Assembly (NCBI RefSeq): GCF_000373745.1
Contig: NZ_KB892293.1
Coordinates: 1-44,770 of the forward strand
Direction: 5' to 3'
DNA length: 44,770 bases
Source of the DNA: Oligella ureolytica DSM 18253
Lineage (GTDB): Bacteria > Pseudomonadota > Gammaproteobacteria > Burkholderiales > Burkholderiaceae_B
Shown: positions 1 through 7,921 of the stretch, piece after piece
Numbering within the stretch: position 1 is the stretch's first letter
Layout: every line of letters begins with the position of its first letter
Notes under the pieces: generated by a model
Told to the model about the DNA's origin: nothing
The model's input: only the letters and a program-made list of their open reading frames with translations
The model's database searches: none
Program-made: the position numbers and the translations under genes

Positions 1-184
1 TCTCGTCTTCAAGCTCCTTTAGCCGTTGAGCCTCAGAAACGTCCATCCCGCCATACTTAGCGCGCCAACTATAAAACGTAGAGGCTGCAATCCCTTCTTG
101 GCGACATAATTCGGCAACCGGTATACCTGCTTCCGCTTTCTTTAAAAGCGTAATAATCTGACTTTCTGATTTGCGTTTACTCAT
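1..184 (-). CDS. IS3-family transposase OrfA, partial
   Basis: This is the N-terminal 61 residues of a transposase helix-turn-helix protein that binds the IS ends; the C-terminus lies beyond the window. The translation contains the usual orfA signatures SESQII, KAEAGIPVAELCR, STFYSWRAKYGGMD and RLKELE. The start at 184 has an AAGGAG ribosome site upstream on the minus strand. It is clearly related to the orfA at 44196 but only about 55-60 per cent alike by eye, so the two ends carry different IS types. Family assignment is firm; the subgroup is inferred. Confidence 0.85.
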   Translation of the reverse strand, partial: MSKRKSESQIITLLKKAEAGIPVAELCRQEGIAASTFYSWRAKYGGMDVSEAQRLKELEDE

Positions 185-261
185 TGTAAAACTCCTTTTA
201 ATACATTAATTTTAAAGGAAAGTTCTACTTTAGAGCTGTATTAATTTAGGGGGTCGTTACA
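1..261 (-). mobile_element. IS3-family insertion sequence, partial (5' end)
   Basis: This is the orfA-proximal end of an IS3-family element of the IS51/IS407 type that runs off the left edge. The outer end is placed at 261. Read on the minus strand the element starts TGTAACGACCCCCTAAATTA, and the host reading frame of the leuC-like gene stops exactly there. The transposase orfA starts at 184. The other terminus and orfB lie outside the window. A target duplication cannot be checked because only one end is visible. Confidence 0.8.
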
Positions 262-613
262 GACCAACAACATGCACTATTCCTTGTGCCTCATCATGCA
301 AAGGAAAGTATTGTGCTTTAGACCACCTCATATTTTTATCGAAAGTCACAATCATCTTTTCGATATCTGCAGTAGCAGACTCTGAAGCTATTCGAGTATG
401 TGTGGGCGCATAATGATCAGGTATTCCTAATACATGCTCAGGACATCGAACTTTTAGATTCCTAGTTCTTAAATTTTTGAAAGCATGAAATGAACCTTCG
501 TGAATAATGTCTCGATCGATGTAAAGTAAAGAAGGACCATCTGGATAAGGTTTGCTAATTTCATGCCGTTCCCAAATCTTATCGAACATCGTTTTAGGAG
601 CTGAAATACTCAT
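257..613 (-). pseudogene. LeuC-like hydro-lyase large subunit, interrupted by IS
   Basis: These are the first about 117 residues of an aconitase-superfamily protein like the large subunit of 3-isopropylmalate dehydratase. Visible motifs are YIDRDIIHEGSFHAF (family form YIDRHLVHE), a DHYAPT segment and QGIVHVVG. In intact proteins the last is followed by P-E-Q-G, but here it runs into L-stop, and the stop codon TAA is supplied by the IS end (TGTAACG). Three quarters of the protein, including the Fe-S cysteines, is missing from this side. Its ATG overlaps the TGA of the upstream NodB-fold gene (ATGA at 610-613), so it was the last visible gene of a coupled operon. The native substrate may be isopropylmalate, citraconate, maleate or dimethylmalate; the fragment cannot decide. 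Confidence 0.85.
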
Positions 614-1536
614 CGTGATACCCTCGGCTTAATGAAAGCGTCTAAAATCTCAACACCATTTGCAATCCATACACCTGAATGCTCTACGATATACTCTAAA
701 ACCTCACGAACAGCTAACGAACGATATGGCACACCACTTACCCAAGCATGCAACGGAATACTAAGAATTCTAGCTCCATGACTTTGTGCCTCGTCCATTA
801 ATAAATCAAAACGATCCTTTACTTGTACAGCCCACTCATCAGCACTATGAAAGAACTCTAACTGAACCACACGATCGTCCGTTTCGTAAGCCATAGGCAT
901 GGAGTAATGCTGTCCTTCCTTAACTCTCATAACATAAGGTAAATCATCATTGGCCCAATCGCAGTTATAAAGCACTTTATTAGCGGCCAAAATATCCATA
1001 GTCTCTTCAGACTGTGCACGACCTGGTGACAACCATCCTTTTACATCTTGTCCAGAGAATTTTCTTAAAGTTGTAAGTGTTTTTTCAATTAACTCCTTCT
1101 CACCAATCATGCCGGTATAGTGCACCGCCCCCATATCACGGCCATGAGCTATCCACTCGACATCATATTGAAGTAAGTGCTCTGCTAATTCAGGATAGCG
1201 CTCTACTACTCGACTATTCATTGCAACAGAGCCTTTAATCCCTAGTTCTTTCATCATATTTAACAGTCTGAATATACCAATTCGATTTCCATAATCTCGA
1301 ACTGTATAGTGACGCAGATCTGGGTAAGGCATAGTTAACGCACCAGGCGCTTTAAATGGCGCTTCTTCATGAACTAAAGGAAACCATTGCAAAATTGGCA
1401 TTACCCATAAAGCTATTTTCGCGTTATTAGGTAAAACAACCGACTCTCTATCAAACATGTCTGACCATTCATAACGGTCATGATCCATACCATAACGGCG
1501 CATTGGATAAGTTAAGTATTCCGAATTTAATGTCAT
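610..1536 (-). CDS. NodB-fold (PuuE/cyclic-imidase-like) hydrolase, copy 2
   Basis: This 308-residue protein belongs to the polysaccharide-deacetylase superfamily branch that includes PuuE allantoinase and, to my knowledge, some cyclic-imide hydrolases. The NodB aspartate motif TFDDG is replaced by RDYGNRIG, followed by conserved IAHGRD and IPLHAWVSGVPYR histidine motifs, the pattern of the PuuE-like branch. I chose the ATG at 1536, preceded by CGGAGGAACT, over an upstream in-frame TTG/GTG-type extension that would run into the preceding gene. There is no signal peptide, so it is cytoplasmic and unlikely to act on cell-wall sugars. It follows the paralogue at 1551-2438 by 14 bases and overlaps the leuC-like gene by four. 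Likely role: hydrolysis of a cyclic amide or imide. The substrate is not determinable. Confidence 0.75.
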   Translation of the reverse strand: MTLNSEYLTYPMRRYGMDHDRYEWSDMFDRESVVLPNNAKIALWVMPILQWFPLVHEEAPFKAPGALTMPYPDLRHYTVRDYGNRIGIFRLLNMMKELGIKGSVAMNSRVVERYPELAEHLLQYDVEWIAHGRDMGAVHYTGMIGEKELIEKTLTTLRKFSGQDVKGWLSPGRAQSEETMDILAANKVLYNCDWANDDLPYVMRVKEGQHYSMPMAYETDDRVVQLEFFHSADEWAVQVKDRFDLLMDEAQSHGARILSIPLHAWVSGVPYRSLAVREVLEYIVEHSGVWIANGVEILDAFIKPRVSR

Positions 1537-1550
1537 AGTTCCTCCGACTC

Positions 1551-2438
1551 TTAAGCTGGATAGTGCTCTTGATAATAATATTGAGCAATTTCTCGACCAG
1601 TAGCTAGCCAAACCTTTTCGTGTCCGGCTATATAGGCAAGCGCCTCATCAAAAGCTTTCATCCGATGAGGTTGACCGACTAAATAGGGATGCAGTGGAAT
1701 ACACATTACGGTGCCGCTTAACTCCCCCTCTTTATATAAGACATCGAATTGCTTTTTGATCATTTCACCGTAGTATCTAGGGGTTGCTTTATTGGTGTTA
1801 TAAGCAATCGTGTCATTTAACTCTAAAGAGTAAGGCATGCTAATTAAGCGCCCTGTTTTAACATTTAAGGGGGTAGGCTGATCATCATGAAACAGATCAC
1901 AAGTATAGAGAAGGCCTTCTTCAGCCAACACATCCATTGTCCAAATATTATTGGATAAAGCTGGCGCTAACCAACCCGCTAAGTCTTGGCCTGTATGTTT
2001 TTTTATAGAATGTTTGGCGTCACGGATAATCTCTATCTCTTGTTCCTGAGACATGCCATACGCATATCGTGTGTTGTATATTCCATGTGAGTAAAACTCC
2101 CAATCACGATCGGCACATGCTCGAATAATTTCAGGATGATGATCCAATAGCGCAACGTTAAGTGAAACAGAACCTCTGAAACCATGCTCATCCATCGCAG
2201 CCATCATTCTCTGCCAACCAGCACGATTACCATAATCCCGATGTGAATATGACAAAACATCTGGATACGGTTTTGGCCATGGCTGTCTGTAAGGATTTGA
2301 TGGTGGGTTTAATTCATAAAACTCAATATTGGGAGCAATCCAAACTGCTATCTGTGCCTCATTTGGCCAATTAATCTTAGACCGATCTTTATATGCAGCA
2401 TATTTATAAAACCCTGGATCTTCACGCTTCAAGTCCAT
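1551..2438 (-). CDS. NodB-fold (PuuE/cyclic-imidase-like) hydrolase, copy 1
   Basis: This 295-residue cytoplasmic protein is a paralogue of the next gene. Motifs are SYSHRDYGNRAG (H66, D68), FYSHG (H118), FHDDQPTP and IPLHPYLVGQPHR, as in PuuE-like proteins rather than classical chitin or peptidoglycan deacetylases. The start ATG (2438) overlaps the stop of the isochorismatase gene in a TAATG junction, implying translational coupling. Two related hydrolases side by side suggest either two substrates or a hetero-oligomer. Known family reactions are ring opening of allantoin or of cyclic imides; which applies here is inference. Coding is confident, substrate is not. Confidence 0.8.
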   Translation of the reverse strand: MDLKREDPGFYKYAAYKDRSKINWPNEAQIAVWIAPNIEFYELNPPSNPYRQPWPKPYPDVLSYSHRDYGNRAGWQRMMAAMDEHGFRGSVSLNVALLDHHPEIIRACADRDWEFYSHGIYNTRYAYGMSQEQEIEIIRDAKHSIKKHTGQDLAGWLAPALSNNIWTMDVLAEEGLLYTCDLFHDDQPTPLNVKTGRLISMPYSLELNDTIAYNTNKATPRYYGEMIKKQFDVLYKEGELSGTVMCIPLHPYLVGQPHRMKAFDEALAYIAGHEKVWLATGREIAQYYYQEHYPA

Positions 2439-3109
2439 TATGCTTGCCCCTTTTTCACAAGATAGTCATAAACCTTTTGATAAGAAACAATATCGGCATA
2501 CTTAATCGCCATGTCATAAAGATTGGCAAAATGCGGGCTTTCATGTTTATCTGCTACACATTCTTCAACGACAGACACCTTATAACCATTTGAAATTGCA
2601 TCAATTGCAGTAGCTCTCACACAACCCGAAGTAGAGCCACCAGTGAGAATCACAGAGTCACATTGATGCCAAACCATAAGAGAACGTAAGTGGGTTTCAA
2701 AAAACGCCGAAGCCATTCGTTTATTAATCACAATATCATTAACATAATCAACGTCTAATCGTGCATCAAGTTTCGAACGTTCCGACCCAACCTTAATGTT
2801 TTGCAATGAATCAGGAGTATCCGTGCGCGTACCCCAAACTCCACAATCTTCACCGGACTCCATGTATGCCACATAAGTCCAAACCACGGGCAACTTATTT
2901 TCTCGAAACAATTGGGTCAACTTATTTACGTAATCTAGTTGATTCTCATCAGTTTGATAGGCTGTGGCATACTTATCAGTAAGAGTATAAGAATTTTGTA
3001 AATCGATATTAATTAGAATAGGTTTATTACCAAACCCAAAGCGAGGACGAGTAGGATTTTTTTTAAGCTCTTCGAATAATTGACGGGCTGTTAAGTTTGA
3101 GGTTTTCAT
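2438..3109 (-). CDS. Isochorismatase-family cysteine amidohydrolase
   Basis: This 223-residue hydrolase is of the N-carbamoylsarcosine amidase / maleamate amidase / isochorismatase superfamily. The catalytic triad is visible: D36 in INIDLQNS, K130 in VINKRMASAFF, and C163 in GGSTSGCVRAT with the conserved non-proline cis-peptide region before it. The family hydrolyses linear amides and ureido groups to acid plus ammonia. It is the first gene of a minus-strand operon with two NodB-fold hydrolases and a LeuC-like protein, divergent from a GntR/UTRA regulator. The start at 3109 has AGGAG upstream. A half-amidase role acting on the product of the neighbouring ring-opening enzymes fits the order of genes. 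Specific substrate unknown. Confidence 0.85.
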   Translation of the reverse strand: MKTSNLTARQLFEELKKNPTRPRFGFGNKPILINIDLQNSYTLTDKYATAYQTDENQLDYVNKLTQLFRENKLPVVWTYVAYMESGEDCGVWGTRTDTPDSLQNIKVGSERSKLDARLDVDYVNDIVINKRMASAFFETHLRSLMVWHQCDSVILTGGSTSGCVRATAIDAISNGYKVSVVEECVADKHESPHFANLYDMAIKYADIVSYQKVYDYLVKKGQA

Positions 3110-3157
3110 TATAATCTCCTAAATTTCAAGCTGTACGACTATAATGTTATATCAATA

Positions 3158-3170
3158 TGTCATTATGACA
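3158..3170. promoter_or_regulatory. Candidate GntR operator palindrome
   Basis: The perfect 13-base palindrome TGTCATTATGACA lies in the divergent region between the amidase operon and the GntR/UTRA gene. HutC-type regulators commonly bind short T/A-rich palindromes in such positions. Seen directly: the palindrome and its position. Inferred: that the adjacent regulator binds it and controls both directions. Confidence 0.5.
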
Positions 3171-3212
3171 ATACTAGCAATTTCCCTTAATTTTGTGTTT
3201 TTCTCTAAAAAT

Positions 3213-3977
3213 ATGTCAAATCATTCTTTACTAACCGAAACTGAGTCGCCGCTACCGCTGTACCATAGGCTATATATCATTCTTAAAGAACAAATTAAAA
3301 ATGGTAAATTTGCACCGGGAAAAACGTTACCCTCAGAAGCTGATCTGACTCAGCAATATGGAGTGAGCCGCATCACGGCAAAAAGAGCTCTAGACGAATT
3401 AGCACTGGAAGGTCTAGTACAACGCTCTCGTGGTAAAGGGACAATTGTGAGAGATGATTTTTCTAAGCGAGTAATACAAACACCTGTACAAGCTAATATT
3501 CAGGGATTGATGACAAACTTAGATAACATAAAGAAAAACACCACGATTAAAATTAATTACTTTGATTACATCCAAGCTAACGACTGGGTAAGTAAACAAC
3601 TACACCTCCAGCAGGGTTCAATCGTGCAAAAAGCTACCCGTATCCGTCATATAAATAAGGTTCCTTTTTCAAAATCAACAAGCTATATTCCTGAGCAAAT
3701 TGGTCGAAGCTTTACTAAATCAGATTTGCTGAATAATGCCCTTATCGATCTCCTTAAATCCACAGGCAATGAACCTAATCGCGTTGAGCAAGTTATTACT
3801 TGCACCTTAGCTGATGATAATGATGCAAAAGACCTTCAGATACTGGTTGGAGGCCCTCTTTTGAAATTTAGGCGGATATTCTTTAATAAAGAAGGCAGTG
3901 TCGTAAACTATCAAGAAATTCTCTATAGCCCAGATCATTTTGAGTACACAATGAGTTTGACTGTGGTAAATGAATAA
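3213..3977 (+). CDS. GntR-family regulator with UTRA domain
   Basis: This 254-residue repressor has an N-terminal winged helix (about residues 10-75, with LPSEADLTQQYGVSRITAKRALDEL and the wing RSRGKGTIV) and a C-terminal UTRA effector domain as in HutC. The in-frame ORF begins upstream at 3144, but its first 23 residues are a hydrophobic, non-family stretch, so I chose the ATG at 3213 (MSNHSLL). No strong ribosome site is seen there. It is transcribed away from the amidase/NodB-fold operon and most likely represses it; the ligand is probably a substrate or intermediate of that pathway. It ends before a bidirectional terminator. Confidence 0.85.
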   Translation: MSNHSLLTETESPLPLYHRLYIILKEQIKNGKFAPGKTLPSEADLTQQYGVSRITAKRALDELALEGLVQRSRGKGTIVRDDFSKRVIQTPVQANIQGLMTNLDNIKKNTTIKINYFDYIQANDWVSKQLHLQQGSIVQKATRIRHINKVPFSKSTSYIPEQIGRSFTKSDLLNNALIDLLKSTGNEPNRVEQVITCTLADDNDAKDLQILVGGPLLKFRRIFFNKEGSVVNYQEILYSPDHFEYTMSLTVVNE

Positions 3978-4058
3978 ATATCAAAACAATAAATATCCAT
4001 TTATTTAGAGTAGCTGTCTTGTAATTCATTATTTATTCTGTTTGAAAAACCAACTTTT

Positions 4059-4092
4059 AAAAGCCCAGTTTACTAAATCAAACTGGGCTTTT
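4059..4092. terminator. Bidirectional rho-independent terminator
   Basis: A perfect 13-base stem (AAAAGCCCAGTTT at 4059-4071 with its complement at 4080-4092) encloses an 8-base loop. Its A/T ends give a T-run in both directions. It lies between the convergent GntR/UTRA gene and the isomerase-like gene and can serve both. Confidence 0.85.
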
Positions 4093-4121
4093 ATGAAGAA
4101 CGTTATCTCAGCATAGGCTCA

Positions 4122-4766
4122 TTAATTCTCTATTAGTACCTCTTTGCTATTTTGTAAAGAAAACTCTTTAACTGCAATAACAGCCTCTTCTAGCATTTCC
4201 AAACGATCTTGACCCCAGAATAGTTCACCATTAAAAACATAAGATGGGGATCCGAATACGCCTGCTTTAATCGCCTCTTCAGTGTAAGATTTATACAATT
4301 CCAACACTTTAACTTGTTGAGCGGCCTCAAGCAGTTCATCACCATCCAAACATTGCTCATTTAATATTTTTAATAATGTTTCTGTACAAGAGATATCACG
4401 CTCTTCGCACCATTCTGCTCGTAAAATCGCTTTATAAAGTTCATGGACCTCTAAACCTTGACAATTTGCCGCAATCACAATACAAGAGGCTAAGTCAGCA
4501 TTAGGACACATATAAGCAGGCGTGGGGTTTACATGAATACCGAGTTTTTTACACCATCGCTTTAATTCTGTGATGCGATAAGCTTGACGCTCAGGGGCTC
4601 TTTCATTAAGCAGGATTCCACCTGTACGAATGTAAACTTCTGGCAAATCCACTGGTTTAAAACGCAACTCTAAATTGTGCTTTTCTACCAAATCTTTTAA
4701 ACGATCTGCTCCAAGATAAGCCCAATCGGAATTCATCCACAAATAATAATCAATGTGTCTATTCAT
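4122..4766 (-). CDS. DsbA/GST-kappa fold protein, HCCA-isomerase-like
   Basis: This 214-residue protein resembles 2-hydroxychromene-2-carboxylate isomerase (NahD) and related glutathione-dependent isomerases of the thioredoxin-like DsbA superfamily. Visible features are YYLWMNSDWAYLGADRL at the N-terminus (the serine sits where the catalytic Ser of the family lies), RAEWCEERDIS in the middle, and GVFGSPSYVFNGELFWGQDRLEML, the cis-proline/C-terminal signature. The start at 4766 follows TGAGG and overlaps the transporter stop by 8 bases. It is the last gene of an aldolase-MHS-isomerase operon. A role in isomerising an unsaturated or aromatic ring-cleavage acid is inferred from family only. Confidence 0.8.
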   Translation of the reverse strand: MNRHIDYYLWMNSDWAYLGADRLKDLVEKHNLELRFKPVDLPEVYIRTGGILLNERAPERQAYRITELKRWCKKLGIHVNPTPAYMCPNADLASCIVIAANCQGLEVHELYKAILRAEWCEERDISCTETLLKILNEQCLDGDELLEAAQQVKVLELYKSYTEEAIKAGVFGSPSYVFNGELFWGQDRLEMLEEAVIAVKEFSLQNSKEVLIEN

Positions 4767-6096
4767 ACTTAACCTCATTAACGACAACTTTATCTGCTAT
4801 TGAAAAACGAGAGGTACCATGCATACAAAACGCACTTATAATTGCCACCAAACCAAGTGCGGTGAGATACCATATGATATATTTAGGACTGCCATCCCCA
4901 TAGGCTAACAACCAAGTTGCAACTAAGGGAGCCATACCACCACCAATAGCGCCCGACACTTGCACAGAGATAGAAATCCCACTATAGCGGACCTCTGGAG
5001 GGAATTGAGCAGAGAAAAGACCACCTTGAGGCCCATATAAAGCAGCGTACACTACTCCAACGGCCACCATCATGGCTTTAATGATAGTTGCTGGATCACC
5101 GGTTTCCAAGAGGGAGAAAAATACTGCTGAATAGAATAAAATCCCTATTGCACCAAGAGTAAACACCCATTTAAAACCAATCCGATCGCCTAGCACACCG
5201 AAAATTGGCATTGTAAACATCGCAACGACAGCCCCCCACACTGTTGCATCAAGCATTACTGTACGTGGTACACCTAAGGTATTAGTGGCGTAAGCCAAAC
5301 CAAAAGTAACCACGGTATAGAACCAGGTCACTTCAGCTAATCGTCCTCCTACAACGGTTAATACTTCACGTGGATAACGTCGTAATACCTCTATTGCTGG
5401 CACTTTAACTTCTTCACTTCTTTTTTTCATCACCTCAAAGTCAGGCGACTCGGCAACTTTAATGCGAATAAACCACCCTACCAATAGTAAGATAACACTA
5501 GCAATAAAAGGAATACGCCAACCCCAAGACAGCATCTGTTCTTCAGGTAATGTTGCAACCGCTCCCATTGCTAAAGAAGCTAAAATAAGTCCCGGCGCCA
5601 CACCTGTTTGTGGTAGGCTGCCAAAAAAACCTTTTTTACCTTCTGGTGCATGTTCAACTGCCATCAATACCGCACCACCCCACTCACCTCCTACAGCTAC
5701 TCCCTGTAAAAAACGCATTAAAACAAGCAATACTGCAGCCCAGTAACCTATACTTTCATACGATGGGATGAGTCCAATAAGGATAGTGGGGATCCCCATC
5801 AAAAACAGAGTGATAATTAGCATTGACTTGCGCCCAATCTTATCCCCAAAATGGCCAAAAATCACTCCACCTAAAGGCCGCGCAAAGAAACCAACTGAAT
5901 ACGTGGCAAAAGCAGCCAAAGTTCCTGTGAGCGGATCAAACTCAGGGAAAAATATTTTATTAAAAATAAGTGCAGCAGCCGTACCGTATAAGAAAAAATC
6001 ATACCACTCAATCGTTGTGCCCATCATGCTGGCTGCACCGGCGGTCCAATACTCTCGGCGCGAACGTGTCACCTTTTTATTTACAATCTCAGTCAT
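4759..6096 (-). CDS. MFS transporter, metabolite:H+ symporter (MHS) family
   Basis: This 445-residue inner-membrane carrier has 12 predicted helices. Family marks are GTTIEWYDFFLYGTAAAL, the loop 2-3 motif GHFGDKIGRKSML, and RFLQGVAVGGEWGGAVLMAVEHAP. MHS members move citrate, alpha-ketoglutarate, shikimate, dicarboxylates, proline or betaine with protons. I chose the ATG at 6096: AAAGGA lies six bases before it, whereas the nearby ATG at 6102 touches that site. It sits between a class II aldolase and an isomerase-like gene, so it probably imports their substrate. It is paralogous to the transporter at 18639. Confidence 0.9.
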   Translation of the reverse strand: MTEIVNKKVTRSRREYWTAGAASMMGTTIEWYDFFLYGTAAALIFNKIFFPEFDPLTGTLAAFATYSVGFFARPLGGVIFGHFGDKIGRKSMLIITLFLMGIPTILIGLIPSYESIGYWAAVLLVLMRFLQGVAVGGEWGGAVLMAVEHAPEGKKGFFGSLPQTGVAPGLILASLAMGAVATLPEEQMLSWGWRIPFIASVILLLVGWFIRIKVAESPDFEVMKKRSEEVKVPAIEVLRRYPREVLTVVGGRLAEVTWFYTVVTFGLAYATNTLGVPRTVMLDATVWGAVVAMFTMPIFGVLGDRIGFKWVFTLGAIGILFYSAVFFSLLETGDPATIIKAMMVAVGVVYAALYGPQGGLFSAQFPPEVRYSGISISVQVSGAIGGGMAPLVATWLLAYGDGSPKYIIWYLTALGLVAIISAFCMHGTSRFSIADKVVVNEVKYE

Positions 6097-6132
6097 AGTC
6101 ATTCCTTTCAAATTAGTAATCAAATCAACAAA

Positions 6133-6912
6133 CTACTTAATTGATAGAGGAGGAATGCCGTGAGTTTGACGACACCAATAATCAAAGGTTGCATTCACTA
6201 TTGAAGGTTTTAATAAATAATCATGTGCTTCAGCGGCTAACTCATCATCCACTGGTGTGAGTGTTCCAAAAGCTTGTGCTCGAATCTGCATACGCGCTGC
6301 ACGTTCCAAATAAACCGATAAGTAAGTCGCTTCTTCACAATTAACACCCACTGTCAAATAACCATGATGAGCTAAAATAATGGCACGATTGTCGCCTAAA
6401 GCCTCAGAAATCAATACACCTTCCTGATCGGCAATTGGCACTCCGGGCCAATCAGCAAGAAAAGCACAATCATTATGTAAAGGGGTCATATCCATCTGCG
6501 AGATAACCAGAGGTTGACGCGCTGCGGCTAAAGCGGAGGCCCAAGGCGAATGGGTATGGACAATTGAATGAACATCTGGTCGAGCATCATATACCCATAG
6601 ATGAAAACGAGTAGCAGGATTAGCCATCCCTTCGCCTGATAATGTATTTAAATCGCGGTCAACCTCAATAAAGTCATCAGGTGTTGCTTCATCAAAACCC
6701 AAACCAAAACGTAAGGTCCAATACGCATTCGGGCGCTCGGAACGAACACTAATTTGACCAGCCAAACCGGCTTCTTGCTCGGTCATAGCTAAAATTCTAC
6801 AGGCGTAAGCCATCGTTTCTTGAAGTGTACGCTGCGCTCCATGCAAGTGTTTTTGCATGTCTTCAGTTGCTCGTTGATCAAAATAGCTTTTATCTCGTAG
6901 TTGAGTATTCAT
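6133..6912 (-). CDS. Class II aldolase/adducin family protein
   Basis: This 259-residue zinc-dependent aldolase-like protein has the metal-binding motif IVHTHSPWASAL and the later histidine pair AHHGYLTVG, with the active-site-proximal TLSGEGMANPATRFHLWVY. The family includes fuculose- and ribulose-phosphate aldolases/epimerases and decarboxylases of unphosphorylated acids. No sugar-phosphate kinase is nearby and the neighbours are an acid transporter and a DsbA-fold isomerase, so a carboxylate substrate is more likely than a sugar phosphate (inference). The start at 6912 has GGAGACAG upstream. It is the first gene of the operon downstream of LysR. Confidence 0.85.
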   Translation of the reverse strand: MNTQLRDKSYFDQRATEDMQKHLHGAQRTLQETMAYACRILAMTEQEAGLAGQISVRSERPNAYWTLRFGLGFDEATPDDFIEVDRDLNTLSGEGMANPATRFHLWVYDARPDVHSIVHTHSPWASALAAARQPLVISQMDMTPLHNDCAFLADWPGVPIADQEGVLISEALGDNRAIILAHHGYLTVGVNCEEATYLSVYLERAARMQIRAQAFGTLTPVDDELAAEAHDYLLKPSIVNATFDYWCRQTHGIPPLSIK

Positions 6913-6938
6913 CTTCTGTCTCCAATGATGTAAATCTG

Positions 6939-6996
6939 ATTTCTATATCGCAGAAATAGTCAATCTGCAAAAATCATTATTGTTGATATACATCAA
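6939..6996. promoter_or_regulatory. Candidate LysR binding sites upstream of aldolase operon
   Basis: Two imperfect dyads lie between LysR and the aldolase: ATTTCT...AGAAAT (6939-6957, 7-base spacer) and TTGAT-ATAC-ATCAA (6983-6996). The second fits the T-N11-A form used by LysR regulators. The positions suit activation of the 6912 start; binding is inferred. Confidence 0.4.
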
Positions 6997-7039
6997 GAGA
7001 AGCTATGGATCTAAAGTTATAGCTGTTATTCTTTGAGCT

Positions 7040-7921
7040 CTACAACTGAGCCGCCACCCGATTAATACAAGCTAGCAACTCTTTCATTAAAGGTGCTAAG
7101 GGTTTTTCAGCATGTCTGATTACTACAATGCTACGAGACAAAACGGGCTCTGCAATCGGTAATTTGCGCAAATCATAGCCTGCCAACAAACTATCAGGAA
7201 TTCGTGACGGTAATATGCAATCGCCTACACCTGATGACACCAGTCTAAGTAATGAACCAATCGTTTCTGTTTCGGCAATCACATGTGGCGATAATCTAGC
7301 GCTATGAATCATTTTTCGTAAAGCGTAGTGAGGAGGAAAACCAACTAAACGCAAGCTTTCATCACTAATGTCTTGTGGTCCTGAACGAGGGCTGCTGCTT
7401 CTAACGACCAAGGCCATCTCATCATCAAACAATTTGCATGAATTTAAATTTCCCACGTCGACGGCTGAGTCATAAACCAACCCCAAATCTGCTTTACCAC
7501 TATGAACTAACTCAACAACCTCCGGTGAACTGCGACCTAAGATAGATAAATTAACTTGCGGATAAGAACTAATAAAATTAGCTACAACATCTCCCATGAA
7601 ATAATAACTTAAGGTATGTACTGTCGCTAAATGAACCGTACCACGATCGACTCCTAACTGACGCACCTCATTGATAGCTTGGTCAATTTCCCAAAAAGCA
7701 GAGCGTAACTTTTTATAAAGCAAATTACCTGCCTGCGTGAGTTCAAGACCACGACCTGTACGAATAAAAAGCTGTTGCCCTATACTATTTTCTAATGATG
7801 TCAATTGTTTACTTAAACCTGCTTGTGACTGGTCCAGTTCATCGGCTGCACTAGTTAATGAACCACATTCTGCTATCCGCAAAAAATATCTTAATTGTCT
7901 ATCCAAAGCCTTGTTAGGCAT
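7040..7921 (-). CDS. LysR-family transcriptional regulator
   Basis: This 293-residue regulator has an N-terminal winged helix-turn-helix (residues about 6-65: FLRIAECGSLTSAADELDQSQAGLSKQLTSLE, then QQLFIRTGRGLELTQAG) and a periplasmic-binding-protein-like effector domain. The start at 7921 is preceded by GGGGAG. It lies upstream of, and in the same direction as, the aldolase-MHS-isomerase operon with a 127-base gap holding dyads. It is the likely regulator of that operon, though not divergent as LysR genes usually are. Ligand unknown. Confidence 0.9.
   Translation of the reverse strand: MPNKALDRQLRYFLRIAECGSLTSAADELDQSQAGLSKQLTSLENSIGQQLFIRTGRGLELTQAGNLLYKKLRSAFWEIDQAINEVRQLGVDRGTVHLATVHTLSYYFMGDVVANFISSYPQVNLSILGRSSPEVVELVHSGKADLGLVYDSAVDVGNLNSCKLFDDEMALVVRSSSPRSGPQDISDESLRLVGFPPHYALRKMIHSARLSPHVIAETETIGSLLRLVSSGVGDCILPSRIPDSLLAGYDLRKLPIAEPVLSRSIVVIRHAEKPLAPLMKELLACINRVAAQL

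Noticed and set aside
2393-2593. Plus-strand ORF of 66 codons over the amidase and hydrolase genes
   Set aside because: Shadow of two well-supported minus-strand genes; no ribosome site or family features.
6983-6996. FNR box (TTGAT-N4-ATCAA) upstream of the aldolase operon
   Set aside because: It matches the FNR half-sites well, but it also fits the T-N11-A LysR form and lies next to a LysR gene; I could not choose firmly and listed it as a LysR candidate. Anaerobic control remains possible.
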